Of a DNA stretch of 56,513 nt, positions 8,994-17,636 are shown piece by piece. A program made the translations under genes and the position numbers. A model generated the notes under the pieces. The model saw nothing but the letters and a program-made list of their open reading frames with translations, had not been told where the DNA came from and searched no databases. Every line of letters starts with the position of its first letter. Positions within the stretch are counted from its first letter, which is position 1. Source of the stretch: JASFHF01 sp050123335 (lineage in GTDB: Bacteria; Pseudomonadota; Gammaproteobacteria; UBA12402); NCBI GenBank assembly GCA_050123335.1, contig JASFHH010000008.1, forward strand, positions 1 to 56,513, given 5' to 3'.

Positions 8994-10098
8994 TCAGTAA
9001 ATCTTCAATAACTAATTGCGGATTTAGATTGCACGAGCTGTGCAATAAATTTTGTGCTGTAATTAAATCATCATAAAACTTATATAATTTTTTAATTTCA
9101 AATTTTTTAGCAATGCTTTGTAATTGCTTGGCAAAATCAAAATTAATTAATTTTATTGTTTCATCACTATATGCTGTTCTTCTTTCGGAATGCGAAATTA
9201 GAAAATTGTCGTCATCCCGCGGCCTAGTTTGTTGACCGCGGGATCCAGGCTGTTTAATAGATTTTTTGCTGGATTCCGCGGTCAACAAACTAGGCCGCGG
9301 AATGACAGCATATTCGCATTTCCAAGTATTATGGATATGTAACCGAATCAAATCCGTAACCCAGCTAGTTAAATGAAATAAAACTTGACTCAAATCCAAC
9401 TTTTGCCAAGCTTGACTGACTGAAACTAACGCAATTTTTCCAGCTAATAACTCGCACCACTCTTGAAAAATCTCTTTTCTAAAAGCCAATAAGTCTTGCT
9501 CAACAAAATCCAGCACCTTTAATGGCGCACCATGCGCAAATTCTAATAATAGCTCTGCAGAAGCATGCTTAACCTCTTGTGATTCCAGCCATTTTAATGC
9601 GGCTCCTTTTTTAGGTGCAGGAAAAAAAACCGTCTGACAACGGCTGCGAATTGTTGCCGGCAAACTCATCGGTCTATTTGTCACCAAAATTAAAATCACT
9701 TTTTTATTAGGTTCTTCTAAAGTTTTTAACAAAGCATTAGCTGCGTTGAGATTCATTTTATCAGCAGCATTAATAATTACAATTTTATATGGACTCACAT
9801 GTGCAGAATGATTCACAAAACTAACGATATTACGAATCTCGTCAATTTTTATCGCTTTATCATCAACCGGCTCAATTATTTTTAAATCTGGATGATGTCC
9901 TGCTGCAAATAATTGACAACTTTTACAACTTCCACAACAATTTTGCTCACATAATAATGAATGCGCAAATTCTAGCGTAAAATCATATTTACCAACGCCC
10001 GCTACACCTGTGAATAATAACGCATGCGGTAATTTTTGTTGAATGCGGCGACGTTGTAAGTTTTCCCATTGTGAAATTTGCCAAGGTAAAATATTCAT
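8962..10098 (-). CDS. holB: DNA polymerase III subunit delta'
   Basis: The 378-residue clamp-loader subunit has the AAA+ fold with GVAGVGKYDF in place of a strict Walker A, as is common in delta'. The zinc-binding cysteines are in LLCEQNCCGSCKSCQ, and the SRC motif is in IRSRCQTVFF. Residues 265-296 are encoded by an in-frame palindromic repeat (9211-9306). Without it the length would be about 346, close to E. coli HolB (334). The gene starts 4 bases inside the end of tmk. The order mltG-tmk-holB is canonical. Confidence 0.92.
   Translation of the reverse strand: MNILPWQISQWENLQRRRIQQKLPHALLFTGVAGVGKYDFTLEFAHSLLCEQNCCGSCKSCQLFAAGHHPDLKIIEPVDDKAIKIDEIRNIVSFVNHSAHVSPYKIVIINAADKMNLNAANALLKTLEEPNKKVILILVTNRPMSLPATIRSRCQTVFFPAPKKGAALKWLESQEVKHASAELLLEFAHGAPLKVLDFVEQDLLAFRKEIFQEWCELLAGKIALVSVSQAWQKLDLSQVLFHLTSWVTDLIRLHIHNTWKCEYAVIPRPSLLTAESSKKSIKQPGSRGQQTRPRDDDNFLISHSERRTAYSDETIKLINFDFAKQLQSIAKKFEIKKLYKFYDDLITAQNLLHSSCNLNPQLVIEDLLITQYYLWNRM
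9211..9306. repeat. Palindromic repeat family 1 inserted in frame in holB
   Basis: This copy is 96 bases (32 codons), from GTCATCCCGCGGCCTAG to its reverse-complement end CGCGGAATGAC. It keeps the holB frame open and encodes a Pro/Ser/Arg-rich stretch starting VIPRPSLLTAESS, in the C-terminal half of the protein. In-frame insertion of such elements is known for Rickettsia palindromic elements. Confidence 0.9.
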
Positions 10099-10715
10099 AA
10101 AATTTCGTTGCCAGCTATTTCTTGTAATTCTTTTTTTATTTTACTTAACGGAGCGCTTGCATCAATAACACGGAAACGTTTAGGATAATTTTTAGCACGC
10201 TTTAAATAATATGCCCGCACTTTTTCAAAAAAATCATATTGTTCTACTTCAATACGATCAAGTTCGCTGCGTTTTTTTGCGCGCTGCAATCCAACTGCTA
10301 CCGGCAAATCCATTAAAATAGTTAAATCCGGCTGTAAACCTTGCTGTACCCATTGCTCCAAAATTGCAATGCGTTCTTCCGCAATCCCGCGACCACCACA
10401 TTGATATGCAAAACTCGCATCGGTAAATCTATCACATAAAATTATTTTTCCTTGTGCTAATGCGGGTTTAATTACTTGCGCAATATGCTGTGCACGTGCA
10501 GCAAAAAATAACAACAATTCCGTATCTGCAACTATATCTAAATCATGACGGTTAAGCACAACATCACGAATAACTTCTGAGACTTTTGTGCCCCCCGGTT
10601 CACGCGTCACCACAGTTTCCGCGCTTTGCTGCTGCAAATACTTCTGCACCAACTCTATTGCAGTTGATTTACCCGCACCCTCTATTCCTTCGAATGTAAT
10701 AAATTTTCCTGTCAT
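10095..10715 (-). CDS. tmk: Thymidylate kinase
   Basis: The 206-residue kinase makes dTDP from dTMP. The P-loop is FEGIEGAGKSTAIE and the DR(Y/F) motif is DRFTDASFAYQCGGRGI. REPGGT lies near residue 40. The lid region is RAKKRSELDRIE. It overlaps holB by 4 bases and lies 3 bases after mltG, in the conserved mltG-tmk-holB operon. Confidence 0.95.
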   Translation of the reverse strand: MTGKFITFEGIEGAGKSTAIELVQKYLQQQSAETVVTREPGGTKVSEVIRDVVLNRHDLDIVADTELLLFFAARAQHIAQVIKPALAQGKIILCDRFTDASFAYQCGGRGIAEERIAILEQWVQQGLQPDLTILMDLPVAVGLQRAKKRSELDRIEVEQYDFFEKVRAYYLKRAKNYPKRFRVIDASAPLSKIKKELQEIAGNEIL

Positions 10716-10718
10716 AGT

Positions 10719-11705
10719 TTAATCCTTTTCCTGCAACTGGTATTTTTCCACATTTTCGTTATGTTGCTCTAAGTCTCGTGAAAACACATGACTGCCATCC
10801 TTTTTTGCTACAAAATATAACATATCAGTTTTGGTTGGATGTAATGCCGCATCTATTGAATCTCCCCCCGGCATTGCAATTGGCGTTGGTGGCAAACCGT
10901 AATTCGTATATGTATTATACGGAGTTTTAGTATGCAAATCTTTACGTGTTAAATCACCATTAAACTTTTTTCCCATTCCATAAATTACCGTAGCATCAAT
11001 TTGCAAACGCATCCACTTTCGCAATCGATGCTCAATAATCCCAGCAATGATTGGTTTTTCTTTTTTGATATGCGCCTCTTTTTCTATCATAGATGCAACA
11101 ATTAACGCAGTATATTGAGTTTTAAATGGTAAATCTTCAGCACGCTGCGGCCATTTTTTCTGTAAATAGCGCAACATTTCTTCGTGCGCGCGATTTAAAG
11201 TTTGCAAATCGGTTTCACCCCGCGTGCAATAATAGGTTTCAGGAAACAATAATCCTTCAGGAGTTTTATGTTGCAGCCCCATTAATTTAGCAACTTCTTC
11301 AGGAGATTTATTTTTCAAAGTATGTTTAAGAAATGGAGAATTTTCCAACCTGGCAAATACTCGCGAAAAGTTATACCCATTCACAATAGTAAACAAATGA
11401 TAATGAATCTTACCATTAACAATTTTATTTACGATTCGCACTATGTTACTGCCGCGCGGAAAAAAATATTCTCCAGTCCTTAACCGTTTATCATCACGAT
11501 GAAACTCAATCAACAAACGCAATAACGTTGGATATTTTAAATCAGTTAATCGATATAAATCATTAGTTAACTTTCGCGCGTTGGTATCCGACTTCACAAC
11601 ATAATATAAATCTTGTTTAACGATAGGACTATAAAGGAAATGAAGGCAAAAAATTACCGCAACAATAAAAACTGCGAATAATAACAAAAAAAACTTACGC
11701 ATCAT
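10719..11705 (-). CDS. mltG: Endolytic murein transglycosylase MltG
   Basis: The 328-residue protein has one N-terminal membrane segment (residues 4-24), a LysM-like region and the YceG catalytic domain. The catalytic Glu is in VASMIEKEAHIKKEKPIIAG, and LQIDATVIYGMG and NTYTNYGLPPTPIAMPG are family signatures. MltG cleaves nascent glycan strands and so sets their length. It overlaps fabF by 4 bases and sits directly upstream of tmk. Confidence 0.93.
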   Translation of the reverse strand: MMRKFFLLLFAVFIVAVIFCLHFLYSPIVKQDLYYVVKSDTNARKLTNDLYRLTDLKYPTLLRLLIEFHRDDKRLRTGEYFFPRGSNIVRIVNKIVNGKIHYHLFTIVNGYNFSRVFARLENSPFLKHTLKNKSPEEVAKLMGLQHKTPEGLLFPETYYCTRGETDLQTLNRAHEEMLRYLQKKWPQRAEDLPFKTQYTALIVASMIEKEAHIKKEKPIIAGIIEHRLRKWMRLQIDATVIYGMGKKFNGDLTRKDLHTKTPYNTYTNYGLPPTPIAMPGGDSIDAALHPTKTDMLYFVAKKDGSHVFSRDLEQHNENVEKYQLQEKD

Positions 11706-12940
11706 TCTACAAACTTTTTGAAAATTAGCGTACCATTAGTACCGCCAAAACCAAATGAGTTAGATAACGCTATTTTGATTTCTTTCGGTTGGGCACGATG
11801 AGGCACAAAATTTAAATCACATCCTTCATCAGGATTATCTAAATTGATAGTTGGCGGAGCAATTTGGTCACGAATTGCTAAAATACTAAAGATTGCTTCA
11901 ATTGCACCAGTTGCACCTAATAAATGCCCTGTCATTGATTTGGTTGAACTAACCGCCAACTTATATGCATGGGATCCAAATAATTTTTTAATCGCATCAA
12001 CTTCTGAAATATCACCTATTAAAGTCGAAGTTCCATGTGCATTAATATAATCAATATCTTCTGGTTTAAGATTTGCATCATGAAGAGCATTTTGCATTGA
12101 CAACATTTGGCCATCAACACTAGGTGCCGTAATGTGATGCGCATCTCCGCTCATACCAAAACCTGCAAGCTCAGCGTAAATTTTTGCACCGCGCTTTTTA
12201 GCACGTTCTAATTCTTCTAGCACCATAATACCAGCGCCGTCACCCATAACAAAACCATCACGATCTTTATCCCATGGGCGGCTAGCTTTTTCTGGTTCAT
12301 CATTGCGCTTTGATAATGAACGCATTGCGCAAAACCCACCTACTCCAAGTCGACAGGTTGACATTTCTGCACCACCACATACCACCACATCAGCATCACC
12401 ATAACTAATAAATCTTGCTGCTGTACCAATATTATGTGTACCAGTTGCACAAGCAGTTACAATAGAAAGATTTGGCCCTTTTAGTCCAAAACGTATCGAA
12501 ACCAAACCGCTTAGCATATTAGTAATAATTGCTGGAATAAAAAACGGCGAAAGTCGACGCGGTCCAGAATTAAGCATGATCTCATGCGATTTACTTAACA
12601 ACGGCATACCGCACATACCAGCACCAATCACAGTACCAGCACGCGGCGCCTGATCTTCAGAAACTTTAAGATCAGCGTCTTTTACAGCTTGAACTGCAGC
12701 AGCAATACCATATTGCAAAAACAAACCCAATTTGCGGGCTTCTTTTGGTTCAAAATACTTATCAGTATCAAAATTTCTTACGCTACCGCTAATTTTGGAA
12801 GATAATTGTTCGGTATCAAAAAAATCAATTAAGCGAATACCACTTTTGCCAGCTAAAATAGCTTGCCATGAATCTTCTACATTATTTGCTAATGGGGATA
12901 ACATCCCCAAACCAGTTACTACAATTCGCCGCTTCATCAT
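11702..12940 (-). CDS. fabF: 3-oxoacyl-ACP synthase II
   Basis: The 412-residue condensing enzyme extends acyl-ACP with malonyl-ACP. The catalytic triad is visible: Cys in VTACATGTHNIG, His in INAHGTSTLIGD and His in KSMTGHLLGATGAIEA. The C-terminal glycine loop is SNSFGFGGTNGTL. It follows acpP by 13 bases. The acpP-fabF pair and the length are typical of FabF rather than FabB. Confidence 0.95.
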   Translation of the reverse strand: MMKRRIVVTGLGMLSPLANNVEDSWQAILAGKSGIRLIDFFDTEQLSSKISGSVRNFDTDKYFEPKEARKLGLFLQYGIAAAVQAVKDADLKVSEDQAPRAGTVIGAGMCGMPLLSKSHEIMLNSGPRRLSPFFIPAIITNMLSGLVSIRFGLKGPNLSIVTACATGTHNIGTAARFISYGDADVVVCGGAEMSTCRLGVGGFCAMRSLSKRNDEPEKASRPWDKDRDGFVMGDGAGIMVLEELERAKKRGAKIYAELAGFGMSGDAHHITAPSVDGQMLSMQNALHDANLKPEDIDYINAHGTSTLIGDISEVDAIKKLFGSHAYKLAVSSTKSMTGHLLGATGAIEAIFSILAIRDQIAPPTINLDNPDEGCDLNFVPHRAQPKEIKIALSNSFGFGGTNGTLIFKKFVE

Positions 12941-12953
12941 GAGTTACCTAGTT

Positions 12954-13190
12954 TTATTTTTGCGTTTCCTCAATATGTTTAATTGCTTCACCCACGGTGG
13001 TAATTTTCTCTGCTTCTTCATCCGGAATCTCAATGCCAAACTCTTCTTCAAGAGCCATAACTAATTCAAAAGTTCCTAAAGAATCTGCACCTAGATCTTC
13101 GATAAATTTAGATTCATCCTTAATATCTTCAAGCTTAACGCCCAATTGGTTAACAATAATCTGTTTTACACGTGCTCCAACATCACTCAT
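12954..13190 (-). CDS. acpP: Acyl carrier protein
   Basis: The 78-residue acidic protein has the phosphopantetheine site Ser in LGADSLGTFELVMALEEEF. The usual text is DSLDTVELV, so Gly and Phe at two positions differ. I place the start at the ATG at 13190 (MSDVGARVKQ), because it has GAGGA eight bases upstream and matches the family N-terminus. The longer open frame to 13220 runs into an inverted repeat. It is central to the fab operon, between fabG and fabF. Confidence 0.95.
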   Translation of the reverse strand: MSDVGARVKQIIVNQLGVKLEDIKDESKFIEDLGADSLGTFELVMALEEEFGIEIPDEEAEKITTVGEAIKHIEETQK

Positions 13191-13209
13191 GAACTTATTC
13201 CTCATAAAG

Positions 13210-13369
13210 ATATCCATCATACTCCAAGCTGCGATTTTCTAACTTTTGCTTTTGCACTAGGAGATGACATTTTAAACTCGCAATATTCCCGATATTACTT
13301 GTTTAAAATGTCATCTCCTAGCACAAAATCATTTGTTATAAATATCACATCCTGGAGTATGATGGATAT
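13210..13369. repeat. Nested inverted repeat in the fabG-acpP gap
   Basis: An outer pair of 17-base arms (13210-13226 and 13353-13369, ATATCCATCATACTCCA and its complement) encloses an inner pair of about 21 bases (13257-13277 and 13301-13321, with AGGAGATGACATTTTAAAC). Both pairs are perfect. The structure occupies nearly the whole gap and ends just upstream of the acpP ribosome site. It may be a mobile palindrome or an RNA control element. Confidence 0.75.
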
Positions 13370-13447
13370 GGTTAACAAAAAAAACCAAAAATCTTACATA
13401 GTTTAGAGAAACTATCATAAGTTGCAAGTACATTTTTATGTCTCTTT

Positions 13448-14191
13448 TTAATACATCCCGCCATTAATGTGCAAGGTTTGACCAGTAATGTACGATGCCG
13501 CTGGTGACGCAAAAAACGAAACTGCTGCTGCAACTTCATGAGCATCACCGATACGATTCATTGGTACCAACTGTAAAATTGCTTCTTTTTGTTTATCATT
13601 TAACCTTTCGGTCATGGCTGTATTAATAAATCCTGGCGCAACGGCATTTACTGTAACATTGCGCACTGCAATTTCTTTAGCTAATGCTTTAGTAAAACCC
13701 ATAATGCCCGCTTTTGAAGCACAATAATTAACCTGTCCAGGATTACCCATAGCTCCAACTACTGAGCTAACGCTAATAATACGTCCCCACTGTGCTTTAA
13801 TCATATCCCGCAAACAAGCTTGCGTCATATAAAAAACTGCATTCAAATTAACATTAATAACCGATTCCCATTGTTCTGGTTTCATTCGCAACGCCAAATT
13901 ATCTTGCGTAATTCCAGCATTATTTATTAAAATTTGAATGATTCCGAATTCATTTTTAATTTCACTAATTAAATTAGTAATTGCATCATGCTGTGTTACA
14001 TCCAAAACTTTACCACAACCTTTCAAGCCTGCATTTTTAAGATAATCTGTAATTGCCGCAGCTCCTTCTTCATTAATTTCAGTACCAATAACTTGCGCAC
14101 CTTGTTGCGCCAAACTTAAAACAATTGCTTTACCAATACCACGGCTTGCACCAGTAACTAATGCTATTTTACCCTCTAAAGAAATATCCAT
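13448..14191 (-). CDS. fabG: 3-oxoacyl-ACP reductase
   Basis: The 247-residue short-chain dehydrogenase has the NADPH loop TGASRGIGKAI, NNAGITQDN, and the Ser-Tyr-Lys catalytic set in SVSSVVGAMGNPGQVNYCASKAG. The C-terminus ends TGQTLHINGGMY, typical of FabG. It reduces 3-oxoacyl-ACP in fatty-acid elongation. It lies 11 bases after fabD, and a small hairpin repeat covers the junction. Confidence 0.95.
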   Translation of the reverse strand: MDISLEGKIALVTGASRGIGKAIVLSLAQQGAQVIGTEINEEGAAAITDYLKNAGLKGCGKVLDVTQHDAITNLISEIKNEFGIIQILINNAGITQDNLALRMKPEQWESVINVNLNAVFYMTQACLRDMIKAQWGRIISVSSVVGAMGNPGQVNYCASKAGIMGFTKALAKEIAVRNVTVNAVAPGFINTAMTERLNDKQKEAILQLVPMNRIGDAHEVAAAVSFFASPAASYITGQTLHINGGMY

Positions 14192-14202
14192 CGTTTTTCT
14201 CC

Positions 14203-15114
14203 TTATATGGTGTCAGACACCGTCTGAACGACGGTGTCTGACACCAATATTCTTTTATTTAAACCTGTCAACACTTTTCCTGGACCACATTCAATAATTG
14301 TATCAACACCTTGTTTAATCATAAATTCAATCGTTTCAACCCAACGCACTGGATTGTATAACTGACGCACCAAGGCATCGCGAATTTCTTCAGAATTATG
14401 ATTAATTTTTACATCGACATTATTAACAACTGATATCTTAGGCGATTGAATTTTTATGTTTTGCAAATATTTGGCAAATCGTTCTGCAGCCGGTTTCATC
14501 AACAAGCTATGTGCAGGAACACTAACCGGTAATTTTTTTACAATTCTAGCTCCAACTTCTTTAGCTAAATTCATTGCTTTTTCACAAGCTTGCGCGTTAC
14601 CTGCAATTACTACTTGCTGCGGTGAATTAAAATTAACTGCCTGCACGATTTGTTCACCAGATACTTCATCACAAACTTTTACAACCTCATCAGCGGATAA
14701 ACCAAGAATTACTACCATAGCACCATCACCAGGTAATACTGCATCCTGCATAAAATGTGCCCGCCTACTTACTAAACTCACTGCATCACTAAAATCTATA
14801 GCAGATGCTGCTACTAAAGCAGCATATTCACCCAAACTATGTCCGGCTATTAATGCTGGCATATCATTATTTTGGCCTTGCCAAATTTGCCACATGGTAA
14901 CATCAGCAACTAACATTGCTGGCTGCGTATAAATGGTTTGATTCAGTTTTTCTACTGGGCCTTGAGTTACAATTTCCCATAAATCATATCCTAAAACCCG
15001 GGATGCTCTCGCAAAATTTTCAGCAACTAAAGAATATTTTTCAGCAAGCTCAGTAAGCATACCAACTTTTTGTGAACCTTGTCCCGGAAAGACTATTGCC
15101 AAATTTTTTTGCAT
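14203..15114 (-). CDS. fabD: Malonyl-CoA:ACP transacylase
   Basis: The 303-residue transacylase has the nucleophile in GHSLGEYAALVAAS and the catalytic His in LPVSVPAHSLLMKPA. FPGQGSQKVGM at the N-terminus and ECGPGKVLTGLNKRI near the end are family signatures. After NKRI the sequence (residues 290 on) is encoded by a GGTGTC hairpin repeat instead of a normal FabD tail. It supplies malonyl-ACP and is in the fabH-fabD-fabG operon. Confidence 0.94.
   Translation of the reverse strand: MQKNLAIVFPGQGSQKVGMLTELAEKYSLVAENFARASRVLGYDLWEIVTQGPVEKLNQTIYTQPAMLVADVTMWQIWQGQNNDMPALIAGHSLGEYAALVAASAIDFSDAVSLVSRRAHFMQDAVLPGDGAMVVILGLSADEVVKVCDEVSGEQIVQAVNFNSPQQVVIAGNAQACEKAMNLAKEVGARIVKKLPVSVPAHSLLMKPAAERFAKYLQNIKIQSPKISVVNNVDVKINHNSEEIRDALVRQLYNPVRWVETIEFMIKQGVDTIIECGPGKVLTGLNKRILVSDTVVQTVSDTI
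14209..14245. repeat. GGTGTCAGACACC hairpin repeat at the fabD 3' end
   Basis: GGTGTCAGACACC and its complement GGTGTCTGACACC flank a short GTCTGAACGA centre. The unit lies inside the fabD reading frame and encodes its last dozen residues (VSDTVVQTVSDTI). Related copies are at 15131 and 56336. Confidence 0.85.
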
Positions 15115-15130
15115 AATTTACAAAACTCCA

Positions 15131-15165
15131 GGTGTCAGACACCCGCGATGCGGGTGTCTGACACC
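15131..15165. repeat. GGTGTCAGACACC hairpin repeat between fabH and fabD
   Basis: The same 13-base arm as at 14209 encloses a different centre, CGCGATGCG. A 35-base near-perfect hairpin results. It occupies the middle of the 71-base gap between fabH and fabD. Confidence 0.85.
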
Positions 15166-15185
15166 TACATCGTGCAGGCGGTATA

Positions 15186-16151
15186 TTAAAACTTCACTAA
15201 AATTGCACCCCATGCAAGTCCAGCGCCAAAAGCATCCAGCACTACATTTTGCCCAGGTTGAATCAAATTATTACGTAATGCATAATCTAAAGCTAACGGT
15301 ACAGAAGCACTTGATGTGTTTGCATGTTCATCAATAGTGATAATTACTTTTTCAGAAGCAATACCTAATTTCTTAATTACCATTTCAATCATCCTTTGAT
15401 TAGCCTGATGTGGTATCAGCCAATCTACATCATCAATCCCCATATTAGCATCAGCTAAAACCTCTTTAGCGATAGAAACCATTGCTGCAATTGCAGGTTT
15501 ATATAACTCACGACCCTTCATATTAATCCGTGCATTCTTTGGATTTGCTTTTTCTTCACCAAAAAGATTAGTATTTGAATACAATACTTCATGTGTTTTG
15601 CCGTCAGCATGTAATTTACTCGTAATAATACCTGGTTCATTACTTGCTTCAACTACAACCGCAGCCGCACCATCACCAAATAACACACAAGTATTACGAT
15701 CTTGCCAATCAACAAATGAAGTCATAACTTCAGTGCTAACAACCAAAGCGCGCTTTACAGTTCCTGCGCGAATAAATTGATCTGCTACCGTCAATCCATA
15801 AATAAAACCCGAACATGCTGCGTTTAAATCAAATGCCATACAATTATTAGTCTGCAAATGCCCTTCTAACAAACAAGCTGTGCTGGGAAAAAATTTTTCA
15901 GGAGAAACTGTAGTAACAAGAATTAATTCGATATCTGTCGACTTGATATTAGCTGCTGCCAAAGCTTCTTTCGCAGCCTGCTCCGCCATATATACAGGAA
16001 CGTCTTTAGCATCAGCAACATGACGATTATGAATACCCGTACGTGTAACTATCCACTCATCCGTAGTATCTATTATCTTTTCTAAATCAAAATTAGTAAT
16101 TATTTTTTCAGGTAAATATGATCCTGTACCAATGATTCTTGTATATGTCAT
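15186..16151 (-). CDS. fabH: 3-oxoacyl-ACP synthase III
   Basis: The 321-residue enzyme starts fatty-acid synthesis from acetyl-CoA and malonyl-ACP. The catalytic Cys is in DLNAACSGFIYGL, the His in IPHQANQRMIE, and the Asn in EHANTSSASVPLAL. WIVTRTGIHNRHVAD near residue 33 is family text. It heads the fabH-fabD-fabG-acpP-fabF block after plsX, separated from it by a repeat-filled gap. Confidence 0.95.
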   Translation of the reverse strand: MTYTRIIGTGSYLPEKIITNFDLEKIIDTTDEWIVTRTGIHNRHVADAKDVPVYMAEQAAKEALAAANIKSTDIELILVTTVSPEKFFPSTACLLEGHLQTNNCMAFDLNAACSGFIYGLTVADQFIRAGTVKRALVVSTEVMTSFVDWQDRNTCVLFGDGAAAVVVEASNEPGIITSKLHADGKTHEVLYSNTNLFGEEKANPKNARINMKGRELYKPAIAAMVSIAKEVLADANMGIDDVDWLIPHQANQRMIEMVIKKLGIASEKVIITIDEHANTSSASVPLALDYALRNNLIQPGQNVVLDAFGAGLAWGAILVKF

Positions 16152-16165
16152 TCAATAATCCCTTC

Positions 16166-16341
16166 GTCATCCCGCGACCAAGTCAGTTGATCGCGGGATT
16201 CAGTAAATATAATCTTTCTAAACTTCAAAGTGGATCCCGGATAATCGCTGCGCGATTTCCGGAATCCAAAAAAACAAAATCCTTCAAAACTTCACGGTGG
16301 ATCCCGGATAATTTGGCCTGCGGCCAAATTTCCGGGATGAC
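16166..16341. repeat. Compound family 1 palindromes in the plsX-fabH gap
   Basis: The 251-base gap holds several related half-units: GTCATCCCGCGACCAAG with GATCGCGGGATTC, then two GTGGATCCCGGATAAT units, each followed by a CGCTGCGCG-type or GGCCTGCGGCC core and ATTTCCGG, and a final CCGGGATGAC. It reads as a partly duplicated family 1 element. Confidence 0.75.
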
Positions 16342-16402
16342 TTCAATAAAGCGTAATTCATACTTCTATCTATCGTAAGATAATTTTTACCTTACTGCTA
16401 AA

Positions 16403-17434
16403 TCATGCTTCTTTAGCCATAATTTCAGTCACCTTATGTTCAATTAAATTAGGCACATCTTTTTCTACGGTTATAATAGCACGCTCAATCGCTTGCTCAA
16501 ACCCTTTAGCGGTAACCCCACCATGGCTCTTAATCACAATATCTTTCAAACCAATAAAATTAGCGCCATTATAAACTTCTGGATTTAAATGTTTCATTAA
16601 CGGTTTTAAAACAAAAATAGCGCACGCCCCAGCCAATTTAGTTAAAAAATTACGATAGAAAGCTTTTTTAATACTATGGCCTATATATCTAGCCAAGCCT
16701 TCCATAGTTTTTAATGCCACATTGCCAACAAAACCATCACATACAATTACATCAGCAACACCTGTAAAAATATCATTACCTTCGACAAAACCAATATAAT
16801 TAATATCCTTGCATTGAGATAACAAAACAGCCGCTTTTTTTACTACTTCATTACCTTTGATTTCCTCTTCACCAATATTTAATAATGCAACTTTTGGCTT
16901 TTCAATTCCGGTAACCGCAGCAGTTAACACTGAACCCATCACTGCGAACTGAAATAACATTTCAGGAGTAACATCAACATTTGCTCCCAAATCCAACATG
17001 CGCACACAACCATCATGATTTCGCGAAGGCATATCACTCATAATAGCTGGACGCTTAATTCCAGCTAAAGTTTTCAAAACAAAATGCGCTATTGCCATCA
17101 AAGCTCCAGTATTCCCCGCACTTACACAAGCTTGCGCACGGCCTTCTTTGACTAAATTAATTGCAACACGCATTGAAGAATCTTTTTTATAGCGTAATGC
17201 AGAAATTGGAGTTTCATCCATAGCAATAACTTGTGAAGCATGATGAATGGTTAATTGTGGATGATTCAAGGAGCTATATTTTTGTAATGATGCTGCAATT
17301 GCGTCACGATTACCAACTAAAATTAAATGTAAATTTGTATGCTGTTTAACAGCATCAATAGCAGCGGGAATAACAACATCTAAACCATTATCACCGCTCA
17401 TTGCATCCAATGCTATTGTTACTTGGTTTGTCAT
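16403..17434 (-). CDS. plsX: Phosphate acyltransferase PlsX
   Basis: The 343-residue enzyme makes acyl-phosphate from acyl-ACP for phospholipid synthesis. It begins VTIALDAMSGDNGLDVVIPA and contains ALRYKKDSSMRVAINLVKEG, VSAGNTGALMA and LLNIGEEEIKGNE, all PlsX signatures. It directly abuts rpmF (no gap), in the conserved yceD-rpmF-plsX-fab order. Confidence 0.95.
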   Translation of the reverse strand: MTNQVTIALDAMSGDNGLDVVIPAAIDAVKQHTNLHLILVGNRDAIAASLQKYSSLNHPQLTIHHASQVIAMDETPISALRYKKDSSMRVAINLVKEGRAQACVSAGNTGALMAIAHFVLKTLAGIKRPAIMSDMPSRNHDGCVRMLDLGANVDVTPEMLFQFAVMGSVLTAAVTGIEKPKVALLNIGEEEIKGNEVVKKAAVLLSQCKDINYIGFVEGNDIFTGVADVIVCDGFVGNVALKTMEGLARYIGHSIKKAFYRNFLTKLAGACAIFVLKPLMKHLNPEVYNGANFIGLKDIVIKSHGGVTAKGFEQAIERAIITVEKDVPNLIEHKVTEIMAKEA

Positions 17435-17632
17435 TTATTCCTCTTCCTCAGCTTCTTCTTTAGGCACTACAACCTGCTTACCACGATAATATCCGTCTGG
17501 TGTTACATGATGACGCCGATGTTTCTCTCCAGTGGTTTGATCCTCGGACAAATTTGGATGTTTGTTTAACGCATCATGCGCACGACGCATCCCTCTTCTG
17601 GAACGCGATTTTTTACTTTTTTGAACAGCCAT
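17435..17632 (-). CDS. rpmF: 50S ribosomal protein bL32
   Basis: The 65-residue basic protein begins MAVQKSKKSRSRRGMRRAHD, the bL32 signature. HRRHHVTPDGYYRGKQVV follows. The zinc-binding Cys pairs of some bL32 proteins are absent. The acidic tail (EEAEEEE) is somewhat long. It lies between yceD and plsX, 4 bases from yceD. Confidence 0.97.
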   Translation of the reverse strand: MAVQKSKKSRSRRGMRRAHDALNKHPNLSEDQTTGEKHRRHHVTPDGYYRGKQVVVPKEEAEEEE

Positions 17633-17636
17633 AATT

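Noticed and set aside
13191..13220. N-terminal extension of acpP to 13220
   Set aside because: It would add ten residues encoded partly by an inverted repeat; the ATG at 13190 has its own ribosome site and matches the family N-terminus.
14456..14932. 158-codon plus-strand frame opposite fabD
   Set aside because: Antisense to a confident fabD gene, low-complexity Thr/Ala/Ser translation, no ribosome site.
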